A DNA stretch of 63,424 bases from Clostridiales bacterium (GTDB lineage: Bacteria; Bacillota; Clostridia; Saccharofermentanales; Saccharofermentanaceae): contig JAGCSR010000028.1 in assembly GCA_017964005.1 (NCBI GenBank), forward strand, positions 1-63,424. The letters are read 5' to 3'. Both the position numbers and the translations under genes were made by a program. Below, one piece after another: positions 33,790 through 43,392 of the stretch. The notes beneath the pieces are model-generated. The model saw only the letters and a program-made list of their open reading frames with translations. It did no database searches and had not been told where the DNA came from. Every line of letters starts with the position of its first letter. Within the stretch, counting starts at the first letter, position 1.

Positions 33790-35337
33790 ATGAAACGATC
33801 AATGATTGGGAAGGTTGCGGTGGTTGCTCTTTCTGCCGTTATCGCATTGGGTATCGGTTCGTTATTCGGCAAGGATGCCAAGGCGGCCGGTTCGGTTAAT
33901 GAGACAGAGCCGAATAATACTATTCCCCAGGCTCAGGCCATAGCTGTCGGAAACCAGTACTACGGCGAGATAATGGAAGGGGATATGGACTACTATAAGC
34001 TCGTGATTCCTTCTTCCGGAAGAGTAAAGTTTACCGTATACGGTGATTTTACATTGAAGTTCACTATCTTCGACAACACCGAGAACGAGATCGCCCGCAC
34101 CGGCGCATACAGCTGGGAGAAGTGGGGCGAGAGAAGATTGGACTATGACTTCACACAGGGCACATATTATGTCCGTATTGCCGGCGGCCCTGATACTCCC
34201 TGCGGAAGCTACAACTTCTATTTCTCTTTTGAATCCGCAAATGAGTCATTCCCTGAATCAGGCAACGGCTCCAACAACAAAGTAAGCCAGGCCAACACGA
34301 TAAAGACTGATGTTGATTACAGAGGCCAGTTCGCACTTACTGACGATATCGATTATTACAAGCTGGTAATGGATGAGCCCGGTAAACTCAACATTACTAC
34401 GACTTATGATGAAAACCTTAGCCTTGATGTTTACGATGTCAAGGAGAACAAAGTCTTCTCAACCGGATACGGTTACTGGAAGGGCGAGTGCAAGAATTCC
34501 ATAACACTTCCCAAGGGCGTATACTATTTTGAGTTCCATCCTTACAACGGATCCGGCGTCTATACTTTCAAGATGGTCTTCGACGGTATCAAGTTCGAAG
34601 ATTCCGATACAGAGATCGTATGCGGCAACACGATGAACCTGAGCCTGCAGAACATCGGAAACTGGGATGTTACATGGAAGTCTTCCAATCCCTCCGTTGC
34701 ACAGGTTTCTTCTGAAGGAAGAGTCCTCGCAAACAAGGCAGGCTCCGTCTCGATTATGGCAACAGTTGACGGAAAGACAGTCAGCCGCACGCTTCAGGTC
34801 CTCTATAAGGACGTTACGGACAAGAAGGAATTCTGGTACGAACCTACCAACAGCCTTACCAACAGGGGTATAGTCCAGGGATACGAAAAGCAGACGATGT
34901 TCATGCCTGCAAACAACTGTTCCCGTGCCCAGATGGTAACGTTCCTTTGGAGACTCAAGGGTTCACCTGAGCCCAGGTCATCCAAGACGACATTCAAGGA
35001 TGTCAAGAAGGGCTCATACTACTACAAGGCAGTACTCTGGGCTGTCGAAAAGGGTATCACCACAGGTTATTCCAAGACCTCCTTCAAGCCCAACAACGTC
35101 TGCACCAGAGCACAGACAGTTACGTTCCTGTGGAGAATGGCAGGCAAGCCCGCTCCCAAGACGACAACGAACAAGTTCAAGGATGTAAAGAAGAGCGATT
35201 ATTTCTACAAGGCAGTTCTCTGGGCAGCCGAGAAGAATATCGTGGCTGGTTACAAGAACGGAACGTTCAAGCCTCAGGGCAAGTGCTTGAGAAGACAGAT
35301 GGTAACATTCCTCTACAAGTACGATAAGAACGTTTGA
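33790..35337 (+). CDS. PPC-domain SLH surface protein
   Basis: 515 residues. Signal peptide about 1-33. Two tandem bacterial pre-peptidase C-terminal-like (PPC) domains span about 38-150 and 160-270; each opens with EPNN/.NN....A and a DYYKL strand. A Big_2-type Ig domain (about 275-338) and three SLH repeats (340-510) follow, with CSRAQMVTF, CTRAQTVTF and CLRRQMVTF. There is no protease domain, so it is a wall-anchored binding or structural protein. The C-terminal part is close in DNA as well as protein to the two other SLH proteins. GGAGGCGTTTGT precedes the ATG. Confidence 0.92.
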   Translation: MKRSMIGKVAVVALSAVIALGIGSLFGKDAKAAGSVNETEPNNTIPQAQAIAVGNQYYGEIMEGDMDYYKLVIPSSGRVKFTVYGDFTLKFTIFDNTENEIARTGAYSWEKWGERRLDYDFTQGTYYVRIAGGPDTPCGSYNFYFSFESANESFPESGNGSNNKVSQANTIKTDVDYRGQFALTDDIDYYKLVMDEPGKLNITTTYDENLSLDVYDVKENKVFSTGYGYWKGECKNSITLPKGVYYFEFHPYNGSGVYTFKMVFDGIKFEDSDTEIVCGNTMNLSLQNIGNWDVTWKSSNPSVAQVSSEGRVLANKAGSVSIMATVDGKTVSRTLQVLYKDVTDKKEFWYEPTNSLTNRGIVQGYEKQTMFMPANNCSRAQMVTFLWRLKGSPEPRSSKTTFKDVKKGSYYYKAVLWAVEKGITTGYSKTSFKPNNVCTRAQTVTFLWRMAGKPAPKTTTNKFKDVKKSDYFYKAVLWAAEKNIVAGYKNGTFKPQGKCLRRQMVTFLYKYDKNV

Positions 35338-35367
35338 TCTTAAGACACTTAAATACATAAGACATCA

Positions 35368-35400
35368 GACTGCACTCCTCCGGGGGTGCAGTCTTTTTTT
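35368..35400 (+). terminator. Terminator after the PPC-SLH gene
   Basis: Arms GACTGCACTCC and GGGGTGCAGTC with loop TCCG, then TTTTTTT. One G-T pair in the stem. Confidence 0.92.
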
Positions 35401-35513
35401 GTGTCAAAATCGCTCATTTTCTTTTGCAATAGACGTTTATTCCACTTTATTGCGTGATTATAGAAAAAAAGATGATATTATGTTGTGGCAATGACGATTA
35501 AGAGGTACCGGTT

Positions 35514-36629
35514 ATGTCAGAAGATAAGAAACTGTTGTTGATAATCAATCCCGGCTCAACATCGACAAAGGTCAGTCTGTTCGAAAACGAGACATCCCTT
35601 TTCGAGAAGAGCCTCTTCCATGATGCAGACGAACTTCTGAAGTTCCCCCATGTTAACGACCAGGTCCCCATGAGGGCGAAGGTCATACTGGATATGCTCG
35701 CAGAAGAAGGCTATGATCCTGCATCGATCGATGCATTCGTAGGCAGGGGCGGCAGCGCCTGCACACAGCCCGGCGGCATCACGGCTATCGACGTCAGGCT
35801 CTATGAGGACACCGTTGCAGCGGTCGGAGGTTCCGAGCACCCCGCAAAATTAGGTGTCATGATCGCATGGAAGTTCGCATGTGAATACAATAAACCCGCA
35901 TATACACTGAATCCCACAAACGTTGACGAGTACTGCGATTATGCAAGGCTCACCGGTATCAGGGGAGTGTACAGAGTATCCCATTCCCATGTACTGAACC
36001 AGAAGGCTGTTGCAGAGTATCACGCAAAGAAGATGGGCAAGAGGTACGAAGACTGTAACTTCATCGTTGCCCATATCGACGGCGGTATCACGGTATCGGC
36101 TCATGATCACGGCCGCATGGTGGACGGCAATATGGGCGCTGACGGCGAGGGAGCCTTCACTCCCACAAGGATAGGATCCGTGCCTGTACTTGCTCTGCTC
36201 GACTATATCGAAGAGCACTCCATAGAAGAAGTCAGGCTCCGCTGTTCGAGAGCCGGCGGCTTCGTTGATCTGTTCGGAACTGCTAATTCAGATACGATCC
36301 ATGAATTGGTCGATTCCGGCGACAGGAAGGCAACACTTGTGTGGAATACCATGATCTACCAGATCTGCAAGATGATCGGAGAGATGAGCTGTGTTCTCTG
36401 CGGCAAGGTGGACGGTATCCTTCTGACCGGAGGACTCATGAGATTTGATGATGTTTTCGAGGGGATAAAGGAGAGATGCGGATTTATAGCGCCCATCAGC
36501 GTATATCCCGGAGAGATGGAGCAGGAGGCTCTGGCACTGCCCGCTCTTGCTGTCTTAAGAGGTGAGAAGAAGGCACATACATATTCGGCCCACAATGTAT
36601 GGAACGGTTTTGAGGGCGTTGAGTTCTGA
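35514..36629 (+). CDS. buk: Butyrate kinase
   Basis: 371 residues of the acetokinase/butyrate-kinase family: INPGSTSTKVSLF at the N-terminus (phosphate 1 loop), VGRGGSACTQPGG, HIDGGITVSAHDHGRMVDGNMG and ILLTGGL. The sequence is closer to Buk (about 355-370 residues) than to AckA (~400). It converts butyryl phosphate and ADP into butyrate and ATP; related branched-chain acyl kinases share the fold. AAGAGGTACCGGTT precedes the ATG. It is 17 bp upstream of pta. Confidence 0.9.
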   Translation: MSEDKKLLLIINPGSTSTKVSLFENETSLFEKSLFHDADELLKFPHVNDQVPMRAKVILDMLAEEGYDPASIDAFVGRGGSACTQPGGITAIDVRLYEDTVAAVGGSEHPAKLGVMIAWKFACEYNKPAYTLNPTNVDEYCDYARLTGIRGVYRVSHSHVLNQKAVAEYHAKKMGKRYEDCNFIVAHIDGGITVSAHDHGRMVDGNMGADGEGAFTPTRIGSVPVLALLDYIEEHSIEEVRLRCSRAGGFVDLFGTANSDTIHELVDSGDRKATLVWNTMIYQICKMIGEMSCVLCGKVDGILLTGGLMRFDDVFEGIKERCGFIAPISVYPGEMEQEALALPALAVLRGEKKAHTYSAHNVWNGFEGVEF

Positions 36630-36646
36630 TAACGGAGGATACTGAT

Positions 36647-37642
36647 ATGAGCATGATAGAAAGAGTAAAGGCTAAGGCCGCATCTGACATAAAGAAGATA
36701 GTCCTTCCCGAAGGAGATGAGGAACGTACCGTTAAGGCGGCTTCCATCCTGAAGGCAGAGAAACTCGCAGAACCTGTTCTGATCGGAGATCCTGAGAAGA
36801 TCAAGGCTACGGCTGATAAGGTGGGGGCGGATATCACCGGGATCGCTATAGAAGATCCTGCGACCAGCCCCATCGCTGCAGAATATGCCGATGCTCTTTA
36901 TGAGATCCGCAAGAACAAGGGTGTTACACCCGAAGATGCGGCCAAACTCGTAAGAGACCCTATGTACTACGGCATCATGATGGTTAAGACAGGGGATGCC
37001 GACGGTCTGGTATCAGGTGCCGTTCACACGACCGGAGACATGCTCAGACCTGCACTCCAGATAATCAAGACCAAGCCTGAGATGAAGATAGTATCTTCTT
37101 CATTCCTCATGGATTGCCCCAACAAGTCCCTCGGCGAAGACGGACTCCTTGTCTATGCGGACTGCGTCGTTATGCCCGCTCCGACAGCCGAAGAACTTGC
37201 ATATATTGCTATAGCTGCGGCAGATACCGCCAGGAGGCTCTGCGGTTTTGAAGAACCCAGAGTAGCTTTCCTGTCCTTCTCATCCAAGGGTTCAGCCAAG
37301 CACGATTCCGTCACGAAGATACAGGAAGCGGTAGCAAGGGCACACGAACTTGCCCCTGACCTGCTCTTGGACGGCGAACTTCAGTATGATGCCGCGATCG
37401 TTCCCGAGATCGGCGCGTCCAAGGCTCCCGGAAGCCCTGTTGCAGGGCGCGCCAACGTCCTCATCTTCCCGGATCTTCAGGCGGGCAACATCGGATACAA
37501 GATCACTCAGCGTGTAGGCGGCGCGGACTGCTTTGCGGTCCTTCAGGGATTGAATATGCCCTGTAACGACCTGTCCCGAGGGTGTTCGGTTGAGGACATC
37601 GTAAACACTGTTGCCATGACTGCCGTTCAGGCTCAGATCTGA
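36647..37642 (+). CDS. pta: Phosphate acetyltransferase
   Basis: 331 residues, the compact Pta form. Motifs include IVLPEGDEERT at the start, DADGLVSGAVHTTGDMLRPA, and the C-terminal GRANVLIFPDLQAGNIGYK. The motifs are those of Pta rather than Ptb (phosphate butyryltransferase, ~300 residues). It interconverts acetyl-CoA and acetyl phosphate. It forms a two-gene operon with buk (17 bp gap), an unusual pairing since buk normally follows ptb and pta normally sits with ackA; so one of the two may have a shifted substrate. Confidence 0.9.
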   Translation: MSMIERVKAKAASDIKKIVLPEGDEERTVKAASILKAEKLAEPVLIGDPEKIKATADKVGADITGIAIEDPATSPIAAEYADALYEIRKNKGVTPEDAAKLVRDPMYYGIMMVKTGDADGLVSGAVHTTGDMLRPALQIIKTKPEMKIVSSSFLMDCPNKSLGEDGLLVYADCVVMPAPTAEELAYIAIAAADTARRLCGFEEPRVAFLSFSSKGSAKHDSVTKIQEAVARAHELAPDLLLDGELQYDAAIVPEIGASKAPGSPVAGRANVLIFPDLQAGNIGYKITQRVGGADCFAVLQGLNMPCNDLSRGCSVEDIVNTVAMTAVQAQI

Positions 37643-37736
37643 GATAAGACTGCCCGAAGACCCCGGCCGTTTACAAATCCCCACTTGCAACCTTTCTTAT
37701 TATTTATTAAAGTAATCGTTAACAGGAGATATGTAT

Positions 37737-39338
37737 ATGGCTGAAGTAACCGGAAAAGTCCTGGATGACGCGGTGGTACTGTCACTTGTCGGAAGGATCG
37801 ACGCGACAAACGCACAGAGCACCCAGGAAGATATATTGAAGATCTTGGCTGACTGTAAGAACATTGCGGTCACGATAGATGCGGACAGGCTCGAGTATAT
37901 CTCCAGTTCCGGACTTCGTGCGATCCTCCACCTGAAGAAGGACTATCCCGATCTTAAGATAATCAATGTTAATCCCGAAGTATATGACATCCTGAGGATG
38001 ACCGGATTCACGGATATCATGACCGTGGAACGCGCGTACCGCAAGGTAACCGTTGACGGATGTGAGGAGATAGGGCGCGGTGTCAACGGCACGATCTACA
38101 GGATCGACGAGGACAATGTGGTCAAGGTCTATAACAATCCTGATTCATTGGAAGACATAAAGCATGAGCGGGAGATGGCAAAGCTTGCCATGATATTGGG
38201 GATCCCCACAGCGATATCCTATGACGTGGTCAAGATTGGCGACTGCTACGGTTCAATGTTTGAACTTCTGAATGCCAGATCTTTCTCCAAGCTGATCGCT
38301 AACGAGCCGGATATGTACGGTTATTGCGTAAAGGAATTCGTAGCGCTCCTTAAGAAACTTCACTCTACGAGAGTCGAAGAAGGCAAGGTTCCCGACATGA
38401 AGGAGCGCGCTCTCTTATGGGCAACATTCACGGCAGAATACCTTCCTGAAGAGTACGGAAGAAAGCTTATCAAGCTGGTGGAGCGGGTGCCCGAAGATGA
38501 CCACCTCATCCACGGAGATTACCACACCAAAAACATTGAGAAGACGGGAGATGAAGTACTCCTTATTGACATGGATACACTGTCCGCAGGTTATCCCGTA
38601 TTCGAACTGGGCCCGATGTTCAATGCTTTCGTCGGGTATTCGGAATATGATCCGGATCATATCAAAGCCATGCAGGGATACGACATAGCAACGTCTCAGA
38701 GGTTCTGGCGTGACACATTGGCCGAGTATCTCGGTACGGACGATGAAGGGTATATCCGGTTCGTTGAGGATAAAGCGAAGGTAATAGGATATGCCCGTAT
38801 GATCCGCGCGTCTATCCGCCGCGGAGGAATGGATAAAGAGGGCAAGAAGGAAGAGATCGAGATCTGGAAGAAGCACCTCATGGAGACATTGGACCGTGTG
38901 GATTCACTGCTGTTTACTCCCTGCGAGATGACTGTTGACGCCAAGGTCAGTAATCTCCCCGAGGTCCAGGAATTCATCGAAGGATTCCTGGGATTCATGA
39001 AAGCTGACCCGCAGGACTCTATGCAGATCAATGTATCCGCAGAAGAGATCTTCGTTAATATCGCCCACTACGCTTATGCTCCTGATGAAGGAGATGTGAA
39101 GATAAAGGTTGAGACCGGGTCCTCACCGCAAAGGTTTACTTTGGTGTTCGAGGATTCCGGCAGTAAATTCGATCCTCTTGCCAAGGAGGACCCTGATGTC
39201 GAACTTCCCGCGGAACGCCGCAAGATCGGAGGACTCGGGATCTTCATGGTTAAGAAATCAATGGATGAAGTGTCCTACGAATATAAGGACGGACACAATA
39301 TTTTTAAGATGACCAAGTTCCTCGGTAAAGGGAACTGA
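37737..39338 (+). CDS. STAS domain, phosphotransferase-like kinase and RsbW-like ATPase fusion
   Basis: 533 residues in three parts. Residues 1-100 are a STAS (anti-anti-sigma) domain with YISSSGLRAIL; Ser58 is at the position phosphorylated in SpoIIAA. Residues ~105-340 are an aminoglycoside-phosphotransferase/choline-kinase-like domain: glycine loop GRGVNGTIY, catalytic HGDYHTKN (H259-N266) and metal site IDMD. I recall a similar family called TIGR02172. Residues ~395-533 are an RsbW-like HATPase with N-box EEIFVN and G-box GGLGIF intact. Substrate and kinase of a partner-switch pair in one chain is unusual. AGGAG precedes ATG 37737. It heads a same-strand run to 44747. Confidence 0.88.
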   Translation: MAEVTGKVLDDAVVLSLVGRIDATNAQSTQEDILKILADCKNIAVTIDADRLEYISSSGLRAILHLKKDYPDLKIINVNPEVYDILRMTGFTDIMTVERAYRKVTVDGCEEIGRGVNGTIYRIDEDNVVKVYNNPDSLEDIKHEREMAKLAMILGIPTAISYDVVKIGDCYGSMFELLNARSFSKLIANEPDMYGYCVKEFVALLKKLHSTRVEEGKVPDMKERALLWATFTAEYLPEEYGRKLIKLVERVPEDDHLIHGDYHTKNIEKTGDEVLLIDMDTLSAGYPVFELGPMFNAFVGYSEYDPDHIKAMQGYDIATSQRFWRDTLAEYLGTDDEGYIRFVEDKAKVIGYARMIRASIRRGGMDKEGKKEEIEIWKKHLMETLDRVDSLLFTPCEMTVDAKVSNLPEVQEFIEGFLGFMKADPQDSMQINVSAEEIFVNIAHYAYAPDEGDVKIKVETGSSPQRFTLVFEDSGSKFDPLAKEDPDVELPAERRKIGGLGIFMVKKSMDEVSYEYKDGHNIFKMTKFLGKGN

Positions 39339-39359
39339 TCGAAAAGAGGTGTTGATCAG

Positions 39360-40241
39360 GTGAGTGCCGTGCACTTTGACAGGATCGATCTTCATATGCA
39401 TACTACGGTATCAGACGGGACTGACACGCCGGAGGAAATCATCGCCAAGGCCAAAGAGGCAGGGCTCGATCTGTTCTCGGTGACTGACCACGATGCTTCC
39501 GCAGGCTGTATCAGGATAATCGGTAAACTCACCCACCAAGATCCCGCGTTCATAACGGGCGCCGAGTTCTCCTGCAGGGACGATCAGGGAAAGTATCACA
39601 TCTTAGGTTACGGCTTCGATCCGGAGGCGAACTCAATGAGAAGCCTCGTTGAAGAAGAGCACGACAGAAGGATGCTCAAACTCAAGATAAGGCTGGACCA
39701 TCTGGAGGAGATCTTCGGCATAAGGTTCTCCGAGGATGATATGGATGCCCTCTATATGCTGGATAATCCGGGCAAGCCCCATCTTGGGAACCTTCTGGTG
39801 AAGTACGGTTATGCGGATAAGATGTCTGAGGCCATCTCCAAATATGTTGACGGCGCCAAGTGCCGCAATATGCATGTAAGAACGGAGGTCGCCATAAAGT
39901 GCATCAGGGAATCCGGAGGGATTCCGGTCCTGGCGCATCCCTCATACGGGAGCGGCGGGGAGTTCATTACGGGAGCCGAGATGGACAGACGCATATCGAG
40001 GCTTAAGGATATGGGACTTGAAGGGGTTGAAGCATACTATTCGACTTTCACGGAAGACCTTATCCACGAGATGACGATCCTGGCAGACAAATATAAGCTC
40101 TTAGTCACCGCCGGAAGCGACTACCACGGCGCGAATAAGGATATCAAATTGGGGTATAATAAGCTAAAGTCAGTGCCGGAAGGACATCACGGGGTCCGAG
40201 ACTTCATAGATGCCGTATCCGACCGGATAATAAAGGCATGA
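39360..40241 (+). CDS. PHP-domain metal-dependent phosphoesterase
   Basis: 293 residues, GTG start with AAAGAGGTG upstream. PHP metal motifs are visible: DLHMHTTVSDGTDTPEE near residues 10-26, TDHDA, GAEFSC, AHPSYG and GSDYHG. This is the YciV/RNase AM-like branch of PHP proteins, which hydrolyse 3',5'-nucleotide bisphosphates or short RNA 5' ends. It is 21 bp after the STAS-kinase-ATPase gene and 7 bp before the HD-GYP gene. Confidence 0.9.
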   Translation: MSAVHFDRIDLHMHTTVSDGTDTPEEIIAKAKEAGLDLFSVTDHDASAGCIRIIGKLTHQDPAFITGAEFSCRDDQGKYHILGYGFDPEANSMRSLVEEEHDRRMLKLKIRLDHLEEIFGIRFSEDDMDALYMLDNPGKPHLGNLLVKYGYADKMSEAISKYVDGAKCRNMHVRTEVAIKCIRESGGIPVLAHPSYGSGGEFITGAEMDRRISRLKDMGLEGVEAYYSTFTEDLIHEMTILADKYKLLVTAGSDYHGANKDIKLGYNKLKSVPEGHHGVRDFIDAVSDRIIKA

Positions 40242-40248
40242 GAACAAG

Positions 40249-43200
40249 ATGAGAAGAATGCGGAACATATTACCGGCAGATGTTGTTGAGAACAGGCGCA
40301 GGATGATCGTGCGCCTGGCAAGCCGCGCCGTTGCCGCACTCATTGTCTTAATGCTTTCAAGTTCTGTATTCCTGACTTTGACGGCACCTTCAATCTGTGC
40401 CGATGATGATACCGGAGAACAGACACAGGAAGATAAGGGTGAGAGCGGTTACTCCGTAATTGATCCTGACAGCAAGGAAGTAGAATATTCGGCGGTGCTG
40501 TTCGACAGAACGAACGGACTTCTGACATCCGAATCCAACGATGTACTGATCACGGAAGAGGGGTCTGTCTGGACAGGCGGTTACAGCGGACTCATACGTT
40601 ATGACGGTTCCACATTTACCAGGATAGAAGGCAACTCCAACATAGCGAGTGTCGTATCTCTTTTCGAGGATTCCAAGGGCAGGATATGGGTCGGGACAAA
40701 CGATTCCGGCGCTGCTGTCATGATCGATTGGCAGTGGCATATATTCAACAGGAAAGACGGAATGAAGTCGCTGTCCGTAAGAGACATTACCGAGGATTCC
40801 AAAGGCAATGTATATCTTGCCACTACGGAAGGTCTTTATTATGTCGACAGTGACCTTAACCTGCATACAGTCGAATCCCCCAAACTCGAGAATGAATTCA
40901 TCCGTTCCATCAAGATGGGCCCCAACGATGTTATATACGGGGTTACCCTGAACAAAACGGATGCGGTCTTTACGGTCAAGGATGGAGTCCTCACCGGATT
41001 CTATGAAGTAAACGAACTCGGAATGGATGATGTCCGCGCCGTGCTGCCGGACCCTAATGCCAGCGGCCTTGTATACGTAGGAACGGATGCCAGTGAGGTC
41101 TTCTACGGCGCACTGACAGATCAGGGTTTCCAGTCACTGGAGAGGATCTACACGGGTCCCATGAGGAACGTCAACTGCATCGATTACGTGGGAGATCTTA
41201 TATGGGTCGGTGCCGAGAACGGATTCGGATACATAAGGGGATATACTTTCCATCCGGTTACCAACACTCCCATGAAGGATTCCGTGGAGAAGATCACCAC
41301 GGATTACCTCGGTAATCTCTGGCTGGCATCGTCAAAACAGGGTGTCATGAAGATCGTCCGCAATCATTTTACGGATATCTACTGGGAATACGATCTGGGA
41401 GATGATGTGGTCAACACCACCTGCGTCTATGATGACAAACTTTATATCGGAACCAAGAACGACGGAATAAAAGTCCTGTCCAAAGACAATGTCCTCAAAT
41501 ACGTTCCCGTAACTTATATGGTATCGGACGGTGTTACCCAGCATTGCGAGAAGAACCTGATAGACATGCTCCAGAAGTGCAAGATCAGGTGCATCACGAC
41601 GGATGACAGCGGGTACCTGTGGATATGTACTTTCACCGAGGACTACGGACTCTTAAGATACAAGGACGGTATCCTTGTGAGCTATACCCATAAGGACGGA
41701 TTGCCCTCGGACCGTGTAAGGACGATACTTAAGACAGGCAAAGACAGGTATGCTGTCTGCTGTACCGGAGGTCTTGCCATTATGGATGACGGCAAGATCA
41801 CCAAAGTGTATGACGAATCCTACGGCATTGAGAATACCGAGATCCTGACATGTACAGAATTTAACGGTGAACTGGTGATCGGTACGGACGGCGGCGGAAT
41901 GTACCGCATCAACGGTGAGTCGGTTATCCACTTGAGTACCGATGACGGGCTGAGTTCGGATGTTATCCTGAGGGTCAAGAAGGATCAGTCCCGTCCTGTC
42001 ATGTGGATCATAACAAGTAATTCCCTGGGTTATATGTCAGAGAATTATGAGATCACCACTCTTGAAGGTTTCCCGTACTCCAATAACTTTGACATTATAG
42101 AGAATTCCCGTGATGAGAAGTGGATATTATCCAGTAACGGCATATATGTTGCTGATACGGATACTCTTCTGGCAGGAGGCGAGATAGCAGCCGTTTACTA
42201 CGGGCCGGATGACGGACTTCAGAATATCGCGACCTCGAATTCCTATTCGTGGCTTACTGATGAGGGTGATCTTTATATCGCGGGAACGACCGGTGTCTCC
42301 AAGATCAACATCGACAAAGAATATGAGGATGTCAACGACATCAAGTATGCCGTACCGTATATCCTGGCTGACGGGAACATCATTATCCCCGATTACCGCG
42401 GAAATTTCACGGTCCCGTCTGATGTCCAGAAGATTACGATCGAACTGTCCGTTTATAACTATTCCCTCCTGACACCTTACGTTACTTATCAGCTTGAAGG
42501 CAACGACAAGGCGCCTTTTACCGTCAAGAGAAATGAACTCGTTCCGATCGATTACACTAACCTTAAGGGCGGGACATATACATTCAGGGTTAAGATCGAC
42601 GATCCCAGAGGCCTGTCGGACAGCGAAGTGGCCATCACCATAACCAAAGAGAAGAAGTTCCTCGAGCAGACTTGGGCACGAATGCTCCTGGTAGTGTTCT
42701 TCCTTGCGCTGGTGCTTATCGCAGTCAAGATCTACATTGAATACCGTACCCGCAAGTACATCAAGAAAGAGAACGAACAGAGGATCTTGATCCGTGAGAT
42801 GGTCGAGGCCTTCGCTAAGATCATCGATATGAAGGACCGCTATACCAACGGTCACTCCACGAGAGTGGCGCAGTTCACCGCGCTCCTTACACGTGAACTC
42901 GGATACGATGAGGATACGGTCGAGAAGAACTACAACATCGCTCTCCTCCATGATATCGGCAAGATCGGAATACCCCCGGAAGTTCTTAATAAGCCGGGCA
43001 AACTGGAACCTGATGAATACGAGGTTATAAAATCCCACAGTCCCTTGGGCTTCGACGCCCTCAAGGATATCAGCATCATGCCGGAACTTGCCATTGGCGC
43101 AGGCGCCCACCACGAGCGCCCCGACGGCAAAGGCTATCCCAAGGGCCTTAAGGGCAATGAGATACCGAGAGTTGCTCAGATAATCGCGGTCGCGGATACT

Positions 43201-43392
43201 TTCGATGCGATGTATTCGGACAGGCCTTATCGAAAACATATGGACTTCAATAAAGTCGTGGGCATAATGAAGGATGCCGCCGGCTCGCAGTTGACAGAAG
43301 ACGTGGTCGAGGCATTCTTAAGGCTGGTCGACAAGGGCGAGATCCGGGGGCATCTCGACGAAGATCAGGATACGCCGGAGGACAAAACATGA
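40249..43392 (+). CDS. Membrane receptor: beta-propeller sensor with cytoplasmic HD-GYP phosphodiesterase
   Basis: 1047 residues. A cytoplasmic start, a membrane segment (about 22-45, signal anchor), then a ~680-residue extracellular part of two-component-regulator-type propeller repeats (W.G...GL.RYDG, DSKGRIWVGT, DDSGYLWICTF) and a Y_Y_Y Ig-like domain (about 690-800). A second membrane helix spans ~808-831. The C-terminus (from ~842) is an HD-GYP domain with HDIGKIGIP near 898 and HHERPDGKGYP near 953, which would hydrolyse cyclic di-GMP. In most propeller receptors the output is a histidine kinase or AraC regulator, so HD-GYP output is less common. Ligand unknown, likely a carbohydrate. 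Confidence 0.92.
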   Translation: MRRMRNILPADVVENRRRMIVRLASRAVAALIVLMLSSSVFLTLTAPSICADDDTGEQTQEDKGESGYSVIDPDSKEVEYSAVLFDRTNGLLTSESNDVLITEEGSVWTGGYSGLIRYDGSTFTRIEGNSNIASVVSLFEDSKGRIWVGTNDSGAAVMIDWQWHIFNRKDGMKSLSVRDITEDSKGNVYLATTEGLYYVDSDLNLHTVESPKLENEFIRSIKMGPNDVIYGVTLNKTDAVFTVKDGVLTGFYEVNELGMDDVRAVLPDPNASGLVYVGTDASEVFYGALTDQGFQSLERIYTGPMRNVNCIDYVGDLIWVGAENGFGYIRGYTFHPVTNTPMKDSVEKITTDYLGNLWLASSKQGVMKIVRNHFTDIYWEYDLGDDVVNTTCVYDDKLYIGTKNDGIKVLSKDNVLKYVPVTYMVSDGVTQHCEKNLIDMLQKCKIRCITTDDSGYLWICTFTEDYGLLRYKDGILVSYTHKDGLPSDRVRTILKTGKDRYAVCCTGGLAIMDDGKITKVYDESYGIENTEILTCTEFNGELVIGTDGGGMYRINGESVIHLSTDDGLSSDVILRVKKDQSRPVMWIITSNSLGYMSENYEITTLEGFPYSNNFDIIENSRDEKWILSSNGIYVADTDTLLAGGEIAAVYYGPDDGLQNIATSNSYSWLTDEGDLYIAGTTGVSKINIDKEYEDVNDIKYAVPYILADGNIIIPDYRGNFTVPSDVQKITIELSVYNYSLLTPYVTYQLEGNDKAPFTVKRNELVPIDYTNLKGGTYTFRVKIDDPRGLSDSEVAITITKEKKFLEQTWARMLLVVFFLALVLIAVKIYIEYRTRKYIKKENEQRILIREMVEAFAKIIDMKDRYTNGHSTRVAQFTALLTRELGYDEDTVEKNYNIALLHDIGKIGIPPEVLNKPGKLEPDEYEVIKSHSPLGFDALKDISIMPELAIGAGAHHERPDGKGYPKGLKGNEIPRVAQIIAVADTFDAMYSDRPYRKHMDFNKVVGIMKDAAGSQLTEDVVEAFLRLVDKGEIRGHLDEDQDTPEDKT

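Noticed and set aside
42127..43239. Long open frame on the minus strand (370 codons) inside the HD-GYP gene
   Set aside because: It lies antisense to clear HD-GYP and propeller coding sequence, has no ribosome site or recognisable domain, and reflects codon bias of the real gene. The same applies to the minus-strand frames at 9858-10811, 48941-49801 and 50009-50650.
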